This document shows, piece after piece, positions 22,872 to 35,300 of a stretch of 64,000 bases of DNA (position 1 is the stretch's first letter; each line of letters opens with the position of its first letter). A program made the position numbers and the translations under genes. Under the pieces are notes generated by a model. The model searched no databases, was not told where the DNA came from, and saw only the letters and a program-made list of their open reading frames with translations. The stretch spans positions 12,059,051-12,123,050 of the forward strand of contig CM012954.1 of the NCBI GenBank assembly GCA_000181795.3, read 5' to 3'. This DNA is from Trichinella spiralis. Lineage: Eukaryota > Nematoda > Enoplea > Trichinellida > Trichinellidae.

Positions 22872-25800
22872 ATGTCGAATGTTGGTGACGACTTAGACTG
22901 TTCTGAACATATTTCCATCGTTCAAGAAGAACCGATTCCTTCAGAACGCTTGGTTCCTCTCGGTGCCTCTTCTTCCGAAGTCTCATCTCCATGCACTGTA
23001 TTATCTGACATTGCGTAAGCTATTTTTAATATTTCTGAGTAATAATTATTTGTTTTTTTTTGTTTTGTTGTTGTACTTTCACGAATTCTGAGTTTGCTTT
23101 TAAGTATATAATGATAAGTGGAATTGTCATTTCATTGTCAACGTTACTATTATACCGTGCTGCATTTATTTCATACTGTTATCTTTATTTATTCAACTAT
23201 TGCTTTAGTTTAGTCCTTTCTGTTTATAAAGTGAACTGTATTTTTTTGTTATTTTTTCTTATGCATTTCAAGTTTGTAAATGTTAAATATTTTCTTCACA
23301 TTATTAATGCTGCGCTATGGTTGACAAATGTAATTCAGACTGTTATTCCTCATTTTAATTGTTACTGCACCGATATTATGAATATTACATTGTTTGCTTT
23401 CATTTTGAGTGTTGTTTAAATGATGAAATTCGTTTGTGTAATTAAAGTTAATGATGAATAATCGTTTAATTTACTTTTTTACACGTGTTAAACAGTTTAC
23501 TCAATATATTTATTTATAAGCATAAATTTTACATTGTATCGACCTTTTATTTGGTATGCGAGTTTAATATGGATGAAAATTATTATTCACGCCATTTATT
23601 TATATTTATATATGCATATTTCAGTGATGATCACTACGTGTCCGAACGATTTCGTCAACTTGAAGATGAACAAGAACAGCTTACATCCTCTCTTCTTGCA
23701 TTGTCTTGTCATTTTGCTCAAGTTCAGTTCCGATTGCAGCAAATTTGCAAAGCTCCCACTGAAGAGAAAGATGTATACAATTGAAGAATAATATTGAAAT
23801 AAATTTAAACAGATTATTTGTAACATTTCTATTCAGAGATTGTTGCGAGAACTTGAGGAATTTTCATTCCGAGAATGTCCGGACATTCTGGAAGCAAAGC
23901 GATTGCTTGATCCGAAGCGTGTGTCTGACGTAAGCTGGTCTTTACGGTTCATTGTGCAGTTTGTAATGATTTTTGCGTTTATGCAGAATTTGCATTCAAC
24001 TCATTCAGATAAGCTGAATATTGACCGGCAGCAGTTGAAAGAAGTGCAATTGATCGAACAATTGAAGCAGCAGCTGAATGATTTGGAAGCATTTGCATAC
24101 GAAGTTTGTTTTTATTAACTGATTAGCCAATTTTTATAATTTTAATAAGATGTAGTTTTTTAGAGAGGAGAAGGCGATTTACCATCTAGCAAAATAATTG
24201 AAAAACAGCGAGCTGTTATTGATCATTTGCAGCAATTGATGCCGCTCAATTTGAATCAATTTGAAAGATTGTCATCTGAAGAATTACAGTCAGAAGTCAA
24301 TCAAGCTTTGAAAAAAGTATGATTATAAGTTTCTATTTTTAATAAATGAGATTGTTCATACATTTTTTTTCAATTTACAGCTGGTAAATCCTATAAAAGT
24401 AAAAGAGCAATTGGTGCAGCAGTTGCAAACGCAGATTGTCGATTTGGAACGGTTTGTGGAATTTTTGCAAGGCAGCTCTGCTGCACAGCCGAACGATACG
24501 ATTAGAAATGCTTTGGCGAAAAAAAAGCCCAACCCTGTTGGCAAAGATTCTGGAATATTTGCCACACTGTTGTCCCAAATATCTACTGTTCTGCAAGTCT
24601 ACATTTTAAGTCAGTTGGGATGTCAGAGTCGTCGATTTAGGCGAAATGCGTTGAAAAATTCTTTCAAAGGCAGTCATTGGGGGTATAAATTTATTTTAAA
24701 ATTTTATTTTATGCTTGTATGAAAAATAATCGTATGAATTTATTGAGTAAATTTTTTCAGTGACCTCCGGGCTGCTTTGGAAATTAGCATTAATGAGATG
24801 GTGGAAATATGTGAACAGTATGATTTATCTTCAGATGCTGGTGCTAATCGCAGAAGTTTGACAATGTCTCAGAGTGAAGTAACTGTAAGAATTGAATTGA
24901 CAAATACCAAAAATATTTAACCACTGAAAATTGTTAAAGATGGAAGAGATTTGTCCGAGGGAAATTTTGAGAGCTGTTCGACGAAATCTTTGTCCAGCTT
25001 TAAGAGACTTGTTGCAGCACGGTTTAGTTGATGTAATATTGAATGAAATTATGATTATGTTTGTAATTGTCTTTTGGTTGTTATTGATTTATTCAAAAAA
25101 AATTCTTTTTAGTTTCCGGCTCATCAGGGTTCAGTGTTTGGATGCTTCTCAAAATATAATGAATACGAAACGAATGTATTGCATGTCTGGAATGTGGTGG
25201 AAAAATTCTATGAACTGAAGGTAGTAGATCAATTAGTATATTGCAAAACCATCATTTTTTTATGTTTTTCTAGCATGGCAAAGAGCTAGCCGATGCGCCT
25301 GTTAGAAAACTGTCTACTGCTTTTCAATTGGAAAATATTGGCGGGAAATCGATTACTTCTAGACAGGTTAAATTGTTGTTTTTACCTTACACTGTTTGAA
25401 TTTAAAATTATTTCAGCGTCTTCTTACGACGATTGATAATATATTGTCAACGCACGTAAAATTAAAAAGAAGCAGTGATGCCATGTTCAAAGCCTTCATC
25501 TCAGCTGCCCTCAAGTAGGTTGAACTTACTGTAGCTTTCAAAAAATTATAGATTCTGCAATGATAAAATTTCATTTAAAGTGAAATTTTGAATATGATTA
25601 TTTGAAAATTTAGTTATGGAAAGTTATCACCATGGTTGCGCATGATTTTTCACTGTAAAGAGATTCTTGACGATTGCTACACATCGTGGAGTTATTGTAC
25701 TGTCGTTGGTAAGTTACTGTACTTACTTAACAAGTTATAACTATATTATTGCATTTGTTTTCAATAAAATTTTAGGCATTGATGAAATATGCCAGTCACT

Positions 25801-25882
25801 TGATCGGCTCAGTACTTTCCAATTTTGCGTTCCGGTTGATTTTGCTATCCGTCCTTTTGACCTTCTTAATGACGCTTTTTAG
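22872..25882 (+). CDS. RUNDC1: RUN domain-containing protein 1 (RUNDC1)
   Basis: Thirteen exons: 22872-23014, 23625-23772, 23837-23929, 23987-24103, 24164-24316, 24381-24682, 24761-24884, 24940-25032, 25113-25220, 25274-25366, 25417-25514, 25614-25708, 25776-25882. All phases agree; 557 aa (human 613). After an acidic N-terminus, a coiled-coil block contains LTSSLLALSCHFAQVQFRLQ and RLLRELEEFSFRECPD, both close to human RUNDC1. Glu/Gln-rich coils continue to about residue 330. The C-terminal RUN domain includes FPAHQGSVFGCFSKY, ARKLSTAF-like (VRKLSTAF), LSPWLRMI and a final PVDFAIRPFDLLNDAF. RUN domains usually bind small GTPases or motors; RUNDC1 itself is poorly characterised (reported as a p53 modulator). 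In-frame TGA three bases upstream of the ATG fixes the start. The last exon boundary codons are all rebuilt cleanly, so the gene looks intact. Confidence 0.94.
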
Positions 25883-27962
25883 TCTTAAAAAGCATGATGC
25901 TTCAAAAGTTAATGTTTATTGCAAAATATTATTTGTTCTGTGAATTTTGAAATTTTAAAATGATATTTCATTTCATTACCAAAGAGAAAAATGCTATTAA
26001 CTGTTTTTGTCGTTTTTTCTGTTTGTCGAAATTTATGAAGAAATTTGAGGTACAAAATCCATGTTTCACATTCGTTAAGATGTTAGGATCGTTGGAACGA
26101 AGTATGGATGGGAGATGCGATCTGTTGTTATGTAGTGTGCGGAAATCTGAATTATAAGGTGAGTGTGAACTGTGTTTATTTTGCTCTGAGCATTTAAACA
26201 ATTTCAGTGATGTTTTTATACATAACAGATACAAAATTCAGATACGTTATTGATCTTATTTGATGTATTTTCCTGATATAAATATTATCTGAGAATGTAC
26301 TTAATTGTCACTTATTTAGTTAAATTGCGTTTTTTATTCTGTTTGCTGTTTTCTTTTTATTTTAGACGATTGCAGCAGATTGATGGAATGACAGTGCAGA
26401 ATATAGATCTATTTGCTGAAAAAATAAATCATTACGAAAGTGCTTTAACGCTAGTTTCTTTGTTTTTATGTATATTTAATAATGCAATACGAATTGGTAT
26501 GTAAATATTCTACTTGCTATTTCGATGTTTTCCGTTTACTGTTAAAAATGCTCCGAATTTACTATTAAAAATTTAAAAACAAATTACATCACGATGATAT
26601 GGGTAAATCAACAATGATTTATTTGTTTGCTATACTGTAGGTAAAATGTATTAAATTTAGCTACAGTATGCGGAAAAATGTAACAGAGCAGTTGTAGTTT
26701 TCTTAATGATTGATGCATTATAGGCAGTACTTAAATTAGTAAGCGTTATTTATGCTAAAATGTTTTTTCTTTACTCGTGAAATTTAATTCAAAAAGCAAA
26801 TATGGAATTATAAATACCTGAGTTTTTCATATTTATACTGTAGTATAAGCGGCTCTAGCAGCTGGTTGAGTGATGATTTTGTTATCTACTTTTTTTGATT
26901 TGATGTGTCAGCATCTATTGTTTGTTTTCTGCTTCTTGTTTTCATGTTAAAATATCAGCTTACTGCGCATTCGGTGTATGATGCTCAGTTCTAGATAAGT
27001 CTAGTTTTACGCACTGTATTTTCATTGAACTGTTTAATCATTTGTTTTTCAACTGTTGGCAAATTACAATATCTCGTTGAACTTGCTAACGACAACGGTT
27101 TCACTGGTAGAACTGACTTAGCAGTGATGTTGGTTTATAGAATTCAAGAAAAGCTAATAAATCATGATGGTATATTTGTTAGATGAACATGTTGATTCAT
27201 TTCTACATAGTATAAAGTTGTCGATTATTTGGAAACGTGTTCTTTTGACCACTTTTGTAAGTTTGATACTGTCACGATTAGAAAGCAAATGAAGAAGCTC
27301 GCTTGTCATCGAAGATGCTCGCTTATTGACGATTTAATAGTTCAACCAGCTGCTATTATTTAACCGAAAACTCGGCCAGTAAATATTGACTATATAGAAT
27401 GGTCCGTAAATGGATCGTGCAGCAGTTGAAAAGCTCAGCGCATCGGTCGTGACAAGCGTTAAACTGGACAGACCGGCTTCTGTCATACTGTAGTTTGCGC
27501 TCAGGTAGCTTTTTTGTCGGACATTGCTGCACAGTTAGTTCTATACCGTAACGGTATTTTCCTTCCATTACTCCATTGATTTTTGAACTTTTTTGCCTGT
27601 ACGGCTAATGTGTGAACGGTTGACAATGCAATTAAGCTTTTTTCCTTATGAAAATGGTCTCTCCGTTTTCTGTTTTTAAAATCAGTTTTTTTTTGTCTTT
27701 ATGCGCATTTTTGCTCATTGCCGACAGTTATTTTTAGGTCGTGTCTGGATCTTTTGATGAAATAGAGAGAGAAAGAATGAAAAAAAGCTATGAATTAAAT
27801 CACAACCGGTTTATTAGGAAGCTATGTTCTGCTTTTGCGCGGTGTTATTTTATTTATTATTATTATCATTATCATTATTTCAGTCGCGACATTTACAAAA
27901 TTTGTTCGCTGTATAAGCAGTAGTAAATTTTTTAAGAGTCTGGCAAGAGTGTAGGAGTGGCA
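25883..27962. other. Intergenic stretch upstream of the NHERF gene
   Basis: About 2.1 kb. Contains short open segments, notably 26366-26504 preceded by a TTTTATTTTAG acceptor and the AAG|GTGAGTG donor-like site near 26158, but they cannot be joined in frame without a stop, so no gene is called. Three TACTGTA heptamers cluster at 26633, 26662 and 26836. The NHERF promoter and 5' UTR must lie near the right end. Confidence 0.45.
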
Positions 27963-30900
27963 ATGGCGTTGCCAGCTGATGCTCCAAGAACACGACTTTG
28001 CCATTTGATAAAGTCTAGTATTGACCAAGAGTATGGGTTCAATTTGCATGCTGAAGCAGGCAAAGGACAATACATCGGCAGTGTAGATTACAATAGTCCG
28101 GCAGACAACGCTGGCTTATGCCGTGGTGATCGTATTGTAGCTGTGAATGGTGTTTATGTGGCCGATCAACCGCACAAGGATGTTGTGGCCAAAATCAAAG
28201 AAGATCCGTTGCAATGTCGGCTTACTGTCATCGATGAAGCTGGAGAACTTTGGTATCGTGAGCGCAATTTGACTGTACCACTGGAAGATGAATTCGAAGA
28301 CAATACTGTTTCAGAAGTGAGATGATTGTTTGTTTCTCTTATGAACCTGTGAAATTCAATTTGAAACAATTTTATTATCGCGACTTGCAGCAGAAACCTT
28401 TGCCCAGACTGTGCACGTTAGTACGGTCGAATGTTAATCAAGAGTATGGTTTCAATTTGCATGCCGATAGGGGCAGAGGTCATTTTATTGGCAAAGTGGA
28501 CATCGGCTCGATTGCCGAAAGAGCCGGTTTGGAACAGGGCCAGCGTATTGTCGGCGTCAACAACACGCTCATCTATGTGTCATCGTCGCATAAGGTTCGA
28601 ATAGCTCACATTCTAAACATAAAATTTTGCAATTTATATTTTACAAAAAATAGAAGAATATTTTTTTTTCTTCTATTTGCTCATTTCACATTTGAAGCTC
28701 AGCTTTTCAGGATGTTGTACGATTGATTAAGCAGGACCCATCCGGCGTGCAGCTTTTGGTCGCATCACCGTCAGTTGACGATTGGTATCGCAGCAATGGT
28801 GTTGAATTTTCTTTCACAGAAACCGAAACCTGGCTGCCAACGGTGGTCACTGGTGAACAGCGGAAGGATAATAACAACGGTTATGTAACCACTGAAGGAG
28901 ATGATCATATTGACGGCAAGTTCAAGGTAAGCTGAAAAATTGTTCATCATCATCTTTTTCTTTTCAGTCAGGACAGCAATAATGTTAGTGTACAATAATT
29001 TGTTGCATTTATTGAAATGAATTTTTCAAATATATCTTTTTATTATTTACTTTGTTGTATTGCTTTTCCGTGTTAAATTGGCAAACTTTGGCGTGATATC
29101 TGTCTAGTTTTCTAAGTTGTTTCGCAGTGCAGTGACGTGGTTGTGTTTGCACGCATATTGGGTAAGCAATTGAAAGCATTTTTCATTTTCAATGCGATGA
29201 CATTTGCTTAAAAAGGAATTATTTTTTCCATTGCTTACACTTAAAAAGGAAGGTAAATGCAGAAAGTTTCATTTTAATTGTTCGAATCTGTCTAGCCGGC
29301 GACTGACGTTTTCAAGCATAGAGTGGCAGTGCTTTGCTTTTTAATTAACTTGTAAAATATTACGGAAATGATTGAGAACGAGCCAAACGTAAGTGGACAA
29401 ATTCCATACAAATATAATTTATCTCATCGATGAATAAGTGAATATTATTTTCAGCGGTGAATCATTGTTGATGATTACTGTATCAAGTTGTAGATTTTGT
29501 TCAGTTGTTAGCAGTAGACTTGAGAAATTAGAATTCTATTTGTGATTTGATCATTTTGGTTTCAAGTTTCCCAATTTCAGCACTGCAGTTACTAAAGAAT
29601 TTTCATTTTATAATGTGTTCAGTTATATAATACGTGTTTAGTGTAACTGTTTCGCATGTATTAAATAACTTTACGTGATATTTTTGTATGTAAATGACTT
29701 TCAAGAAACATTAGAATAAATAGTAAAATGCTTTGATGAATGTAATAGAAGCATGCAAATGAAGACGAATTCATTTTATGATGATTATATTCAAGAAGGA
29801 CATTTAAGTATATTTTGAGAATGCAGTCTTTAAATGGTTTCCATTACAATCTGCTTGCGTTCACTATCTTTAGTACATAAATTCTTTATTGTCGATACTG
29901 ATTACTTCACAGTGCAGTATACGATTGCATAATATGTATGTTTTTTTCTATATGGAAATGATTTTCCTATATTTTCATTTGCATACTGTTTGATTCGCAT
30001 CGTTTTACTTGATTTTTAAGTTCTTTTCATACAAGTTTGACCTATTAGAACAGTAGAATATGTGAGTAAATTTTATTCAGTTGTCCAATCTTGTAATTGT
30101 GATAACCATTTTGATGCAATTTAAAAATATTTCAGCTAATCATTTGATGAGTCATTTGTTTTGAAGAAAAGATTAGCATGTTTATAATCTGTTGCACTTT
30201 TCTGATGACTATTTTGTAAACATGGTTTATTTATCAACTCTTGCGTATTGTTGTAATGTTTGCTTTTAAAGCATGGGTAAATTTATTTGATATGTCATTT
30301 TTGATCTTTCTATTTGATTGAATTGTAAAATTTTATCTATCAACAAGCGACAAAATGAATGACACATTTTTTCGACACTAGTTGTTTAGCATCAACAGTT
30401 CTTCCTGTCGTTGTTTCAGCTTTGTGCAAAGTATGATAATAACGATGGTGGACAGTTTTGATATTTTAAAGAAGCAAATTAATCATTATTATCAGTTGTG
30501 CAATGCGCGATATGCAGTTGAACAAGCAGAGACGATATGATGATGATGAGCTGGATGTTGTAATTAAGAAACGCGGATGTATTTCACACACGTTTTATGC
30601 ACATATTTGTATAAATTGTGTTGAATATGATTATTTTGTCGTTTATCGTTTGTGATGAGTGTTGTTTGTATGATTAGATGGAAATAACTAAAACGACGAC
30701 GCCCATGACTGAACCAGAACAAGGAAAAGTATCATTGGAAGATGTGAATGATCAACAGGTGAGTGAAGATGTGCAATGATAGAGGAACTGCTTGCTTGTC
30801 TTCCGCTTCATTTTGTTTTTGTTTTGTTTGATTTTCAGTTTGGTGCTGAATCAGCAAACGGAAGTTCCTTTAGCAATCACTGTGTCAGCCAAGAGTCACA

Positions 30901-31116
30901 GTCTTCGCGTAAGTTAATTTTCTTTTCTGATATTTGAAAAAAAAGAAAAAAAATTTTTTATTGCCATTTTTACGAATTTTAGGCGATGGATTGGGAGATT
31001 TGTGGGATTTGACAGCCGCTGAAATGCGTCAGCGTTTGCTAAGACAGAAGAAAGTTGATCCACGAAGCCAGCCGTTGAGTTTGGAGAAAAAATATGAAAT
31101 TGCGCAAAATTTATGA
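27963..31116 (+). CDS. NHERF1: NHERF/EBP50-type scaffold: two PDZ domains and ERM-binding tail
   Basis: Six exons: 27963-28316, 28391-28594, 28711-28926, 30678-30758, 30839-30908, 30983-31116; 352 aa (human NHERF1 358). PDZ1 (about 10-95) has the carboxylate-binding loop YGFNL at 24-28 and PDZ2 (about 124-205) the same loop at 137-141; both have GDRIV/GQRIV-x-VN strands. The tail ends KKYEIAQNL, matching the human ERM-binding end KKNELFSNL, so the protein should tether transporters to ezrin/radixin/moesin under the apical membrane. A basic MRQRLLRQKKVDPR segment precedes it. The ATG follows an in-frame TAA 30 nt upstream. The acceptor of exon 2 is a tandem CAGCAG, allowing a one-Gln difference between isoforms. 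The 1.75 kb intron before exon 4 may hide further exons. AATAAA at 31491-31496 could be the polyA signal. Confidence 0.93.
28927..30677 (+). other. Large intron separating PDZ region and ERM tail of the NHERF gene
   Basis: 1,751 bp GT-AG intron, AT-rich. It includes a short ATG exon-like segment at 29368-29388 (7 codons followed by GTAAGT, phase 0), a possible alternative first exon. I see no other coding sequence. Confidence 0.5.
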
Positions 31117-32362
31117 AGTAGCATCATTATCACTCATTTCAGAGAAACATTGATTTATTTCCATGATGAGCCACGGTGCTCCAGGTGTTTTTTGCTTGAC
31201 AGCTTGTAATTGAGGGGAAATTTGCTTGTACACACTTTATTTTTAATCTTTGTCTGTCGTTTAAAGATTTTTTTATTGTAAACTTGTTCTGATTGCATCA
31301 TCGATTTCTCTGAAAGCTTGTTCTGCTTATATTTTGCTTTTATTGATCTATATAAAAAATTTTAATGTTTTTCTGATAAAAAACAATCAATCGCCAGGAT
31401 TGTTGAATGCTATTGCGATTAAACAGCTAATTCTGTCATTGGAGCGTATTTTTCAAGGTGAAAACAGTGAAATGCAATGTGGGTGTGCAAAATAAAAAGA
31501 AGTATTTCATTTACAAGTATTTAAAGCAGAGCGCACTGCTGCATCGATGCAGTGAAACGACAACGTAAAGCGTACGAAACGCAATGTAAGAAAATGAATA
31601 ATTTACAGTAAGAACAGTTTTCAAGTTTCATTTCATAAAAGAATTTTATATTTCATGCAGTTTATTGTAAACTGTGTAAATGAACAAAACGTGAACTTTT
31701 ATGTAAATAACATAGCAATTTGTGTGAAAAATTTTACAAATATTCAAAAAAACAAAATATGATCGCCTAATTTATGAATTAAATTGAAAGTAAAAATATT
31801 TACGGCTCTTTTTGCTAAATTTATATGATTTTTTGCATACTATTAAGTGAATTAAAACTTTCTGCTAATTTTCATGCTCATGATGGAGTACTTTATATTT
31901 TTGAATTGCGAAAAATGTACCACAAAATGCAAAAAATGTAAATTCATTAAAAAATTTATTAAAATTTAAAAAATAATATGAAAATGAATTGAAAACTTTC
32001 TTGCAGCATCTCTTGGTCATTTCAATTAACATTTGAAAAAAGATGAATGATTAGAAGTATTGTATTGGTAAATAATATAAATTAATAAATGTTAAAAAAT
32101 TTAAATTTGTTCTGAAATAATTTTTTAAAAGTATTTATGAAATAAAATAAAAAATTTTTTGAAATTGTTCAGTATACCTGATTTTCTAAAAATCAGCACC
32201 TCGAAGGAAGTACAGTAAGTTTAGTACCAGATTTGTGTTCCGCGGCAAAGTGTCGAAGGCGTGCCTGTTTTAACGCGCTCGGTTTGCGCGCGTTGTCGCC
32301 CGCCCGTTGGCCTTAGCTTTCAATTTGTGGCTGTTGGAATTTTTATGGGTTACGGTGGTGAG
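31117..32362. other. Intergenic region between NHERF and CDK17
   Basis: The left part is NHERF 3' UTR up to about 31500. The middle (31600-32200) is extremely AT-rich with no exon. From about 32230 base composition rises sharply (CGCGCTCGGTTTGCGCGCG region at about 32273-32295), consistent with the CDK17 promoter or 5' UTR. A TACAGTA heptamer sits at 32211, just upstream. Confidence 0.5.
31491..31496 (+). terminator. Candidate polyA signal of the NHERF gene
   Basis: AATAAA 375 nt after the NHERF stop codon, ahead of an extremely AT-rich intergenic stretch. Not supported by transcript evidence. Confidence 0.35.
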
Positions 32363-35300
32363 ATGAAGCGTATCAAAAAGAGACTCTCACAGGCATTCAG
32401 GCCGACCACCACGTTGCTTGCATGTTCCGGTTCGCAAGTTTTCCCGCCCCCGCAGGACGGAAACCCATCGGCCAACGGTGATTCAGTGAACATGCGCTGT
32501 TCGCGTTCTGCGAATTGCCTGATGAACGATTCAATCAGTGAGCTTGCCGAAAGGTTTCACGAAAATGGGCTCGTTGAGGACGAAGGTGATTGGCCAGTAT
32601 TTGAAAAATTAACACTTTCATGAAATATGCCATTGTTGTTAACTTTTTTCAGTTAATTTTTAATTTTTGCTGCGTTTCAATTATAATATGTTGTTTTTTG
32701 TTGCGAATTTTTTTTAAATTCATGCTTTTGTATGAGCGAGTTCTGTGTGAACATTTGGAGATTTACTTTCAGTTTGTAAATTTGCTTTCAGCCGCCGCTA
32801 GCCACGTTTTTTCCGATTGATTAAATATACGCAACTTGCAGCTGTTGTTTCTCTCTACTTTTGCTTTTCAATTGGTTTGGAAATGAAATTTATTTTTGTG
32901 AATATGTTTTTCAGATGTTATTCTTGAACAATATGAAAAAACATATCCGGTGGTACCGGCGAGAACGAATTCCTGCTTCAAGAAGAACCGCCACGCTTAC
33001 ATGGGCCGTTTCAACGATCAATGTGTCAAACGCTATTTGGCCAGTTGTAAGTCATTAAAATTTCTTACATGTTTTTTTGTTCTCCGTTGACGCACGCATC
33101 CGAGCAGTATTTGAAATGTGTGTGTGTGGCGAGGGGGGCGGGGTCTGTCTGGTCAGCTTTATTTTATTGCTTTTTGCTTGCCGTCAACTTCTTGCGTTTC
33201 TTTTGTTCGTCTGTCAGTGGGAAGTGTGGCTTTTGTTTGCTCTTAGCTGCTTATCGGTGTGAGTCATCTCTGTCTTGGCGCGTTGTGCTCACTTTTTTCC
33301 CTTCTCTACAACCAGTTTGTGCAGTATTTGGTTAATTTTTATTCTATTTGTTATCTGATGTTTGAAAATTAATTTCAGTGTGACATTTTTAATGTCTTTC
33401 AGTTTAGATAAATGTTTAGTTTTTATATTATTGGTTCATTTCTTTTCTTTTTTTTACAGAACATGGTTGATTTCAAAAAATATTCTTTCTCAGTTGAACA
33501 ATTGCGAATTTTTGAAATGCACGAATACTTGGGCTAATGTATTGGAAAAAAAAATTATCATCACTGGAATGCATCGCTTGCACTGTTAGTGTTACAGTCA
33601 TTTTTTTTTCTTCAATTCTTTGTTGACCTTTAATTTCTGAGCAATTGTTAGTGGTAGAAATTTCACAACTTTTTCGCATTAAATTGAAATTTTATTTCAT
33701 TTACAACGAAATATGTTTAGGGTAATAATTTTTTAAATCAGATATGAAATGAGTGTAAAATTGAAATAGTATTTTTTAAAGTTTCTGTTTCAAGAAACGC
33801 CAAGTGTTGAGCTCAGTCAAATAGAATTTATTCTCTAAATTTACAGTAACACTATGAGGGCATTTTGTTTGCTGAACAATCATCATTTATATTCTATGCA
33901 AGATATGAAATGAAAATTTCATAATTTCAAACGTGAAAAGCTTTTTACATTAGTTTCCAGTTTTATTTTTTTCAATTTTATGGATGAACAAACACGTGAC
34001 ATTTTTTGGAAACTTGGTAGGTTTTATTATTCATTTTTGCACATTTTTGAACTGGAACCACGCTTGTCGATTTTATTGCAAGTTGAAATCGATTCATCGT
34101 CACTTTTTGGGTTGTTTGCTTATTCAGAAAGCTGACAGAAATGAAAATTATTAACCGAAACAAATGTGTTGCTTGTTTATTGATGCATTGAGTAGTGGAT
34201 AGAAAATTTTTTGCTTAAATATTAATATAAATATATATGTATTGACATATTTCTGTGGTGAGTGAAATTTGATGGCAGTTTTAATTTTCCTTCAATGCAC
34301 AATTTCATTATTGAGTTGATTGTGATCAGTAAGATCACAAACTTCATTGCTTATTTAAGAAGGCATTCAAATTTTGATGCAGAATTAAATAAATTGAAAT
34401 TCCCGTATGCAGTGTTCGTGTTATTCTCTTGAATAGTTAGTCGTTAGTCCGTAGGGAAATGGGAAATTGTGTTTGGAAATCAATTGAAACCGATTTTGTC
34501 ACAATTTTTATTTAGTTTCATTTATTTTTCATAAGGAAATATTTTAACTTGCTTGCACGCTATAACCTACTCTATATATATATTATAGCGAGAGAGCTAA
34601 AGCATTTCATACTTAATTGTAATAGTTAGATTTTTTTTGAAAGAAATTATAAATCATTTTTTAATGAATGGTTGAAAGATATTGCCATAATGTGTTATAT
34701 AATTATTTTAATAGGAAGGAAATTATGTTGTCAATTGAATATTGTTGTGAGGACTGTTGGTTTGAACGTTGGTAATTTTATCTGTTCAGCTACTTGATTA
34801 AATTATCGGTGCGCATTGTAGTCTGCTTATGAACGCGTTGATTAATAAGTTGTTTTCATATTGAACTTCTGATTTTTTGTGTGAAAATTAAAAAGCAAAC
34901 ATTATTTGTAATAGCTCTAAAATTTTTTTTGAAGAATAGTTGTTTTGTGATTCGCTCCTTATCGTCTACATGAAAAAATGAATTGTATATATATATATAT
35001 ATATGTGCTGTGTGATCTAAATTTCAAACGTTTTAATAGAGGAAAGAATGCTGCATGCAGAATTTAGGTTGGGCAATTGAAAGGACATTTTGCGAAACAA
35101 TGGTTTTCCTGTGGTATATTCAGTAATTATTTTTTTAACGTATCTGACACTTTGCAGCGGCACTTTTGGGCAGTTATTGGTTAGCATTCAGACAGGTTTG
35201 AAATGGTTACATTTTTTGTATCTTATTTGTTGCTTACGTTGTGAATGTTGGAGTGGGAGGAGGAGGAGGATCCGCCGCCAGGCACTTGATCTCGTCGATG

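Noticed and set aside
26295-26504. Plus-strand open segment after a TTTTATTTTAG acceptor (RLQQIDGMTVQNIDLF)
   Set aside because: It cannot be joined in frame to any upstream donor, including the good GTGAGT near 26159, without a stop; no recognised family.
34560-34600. Inverted-repeat-like TATA/AGCT words near 34570, and tandem AGCT near 35460, considered as transposon ends
   Set aside because: No paired terminal repeats, target-site duplication or transposase sequence could be found nearby.
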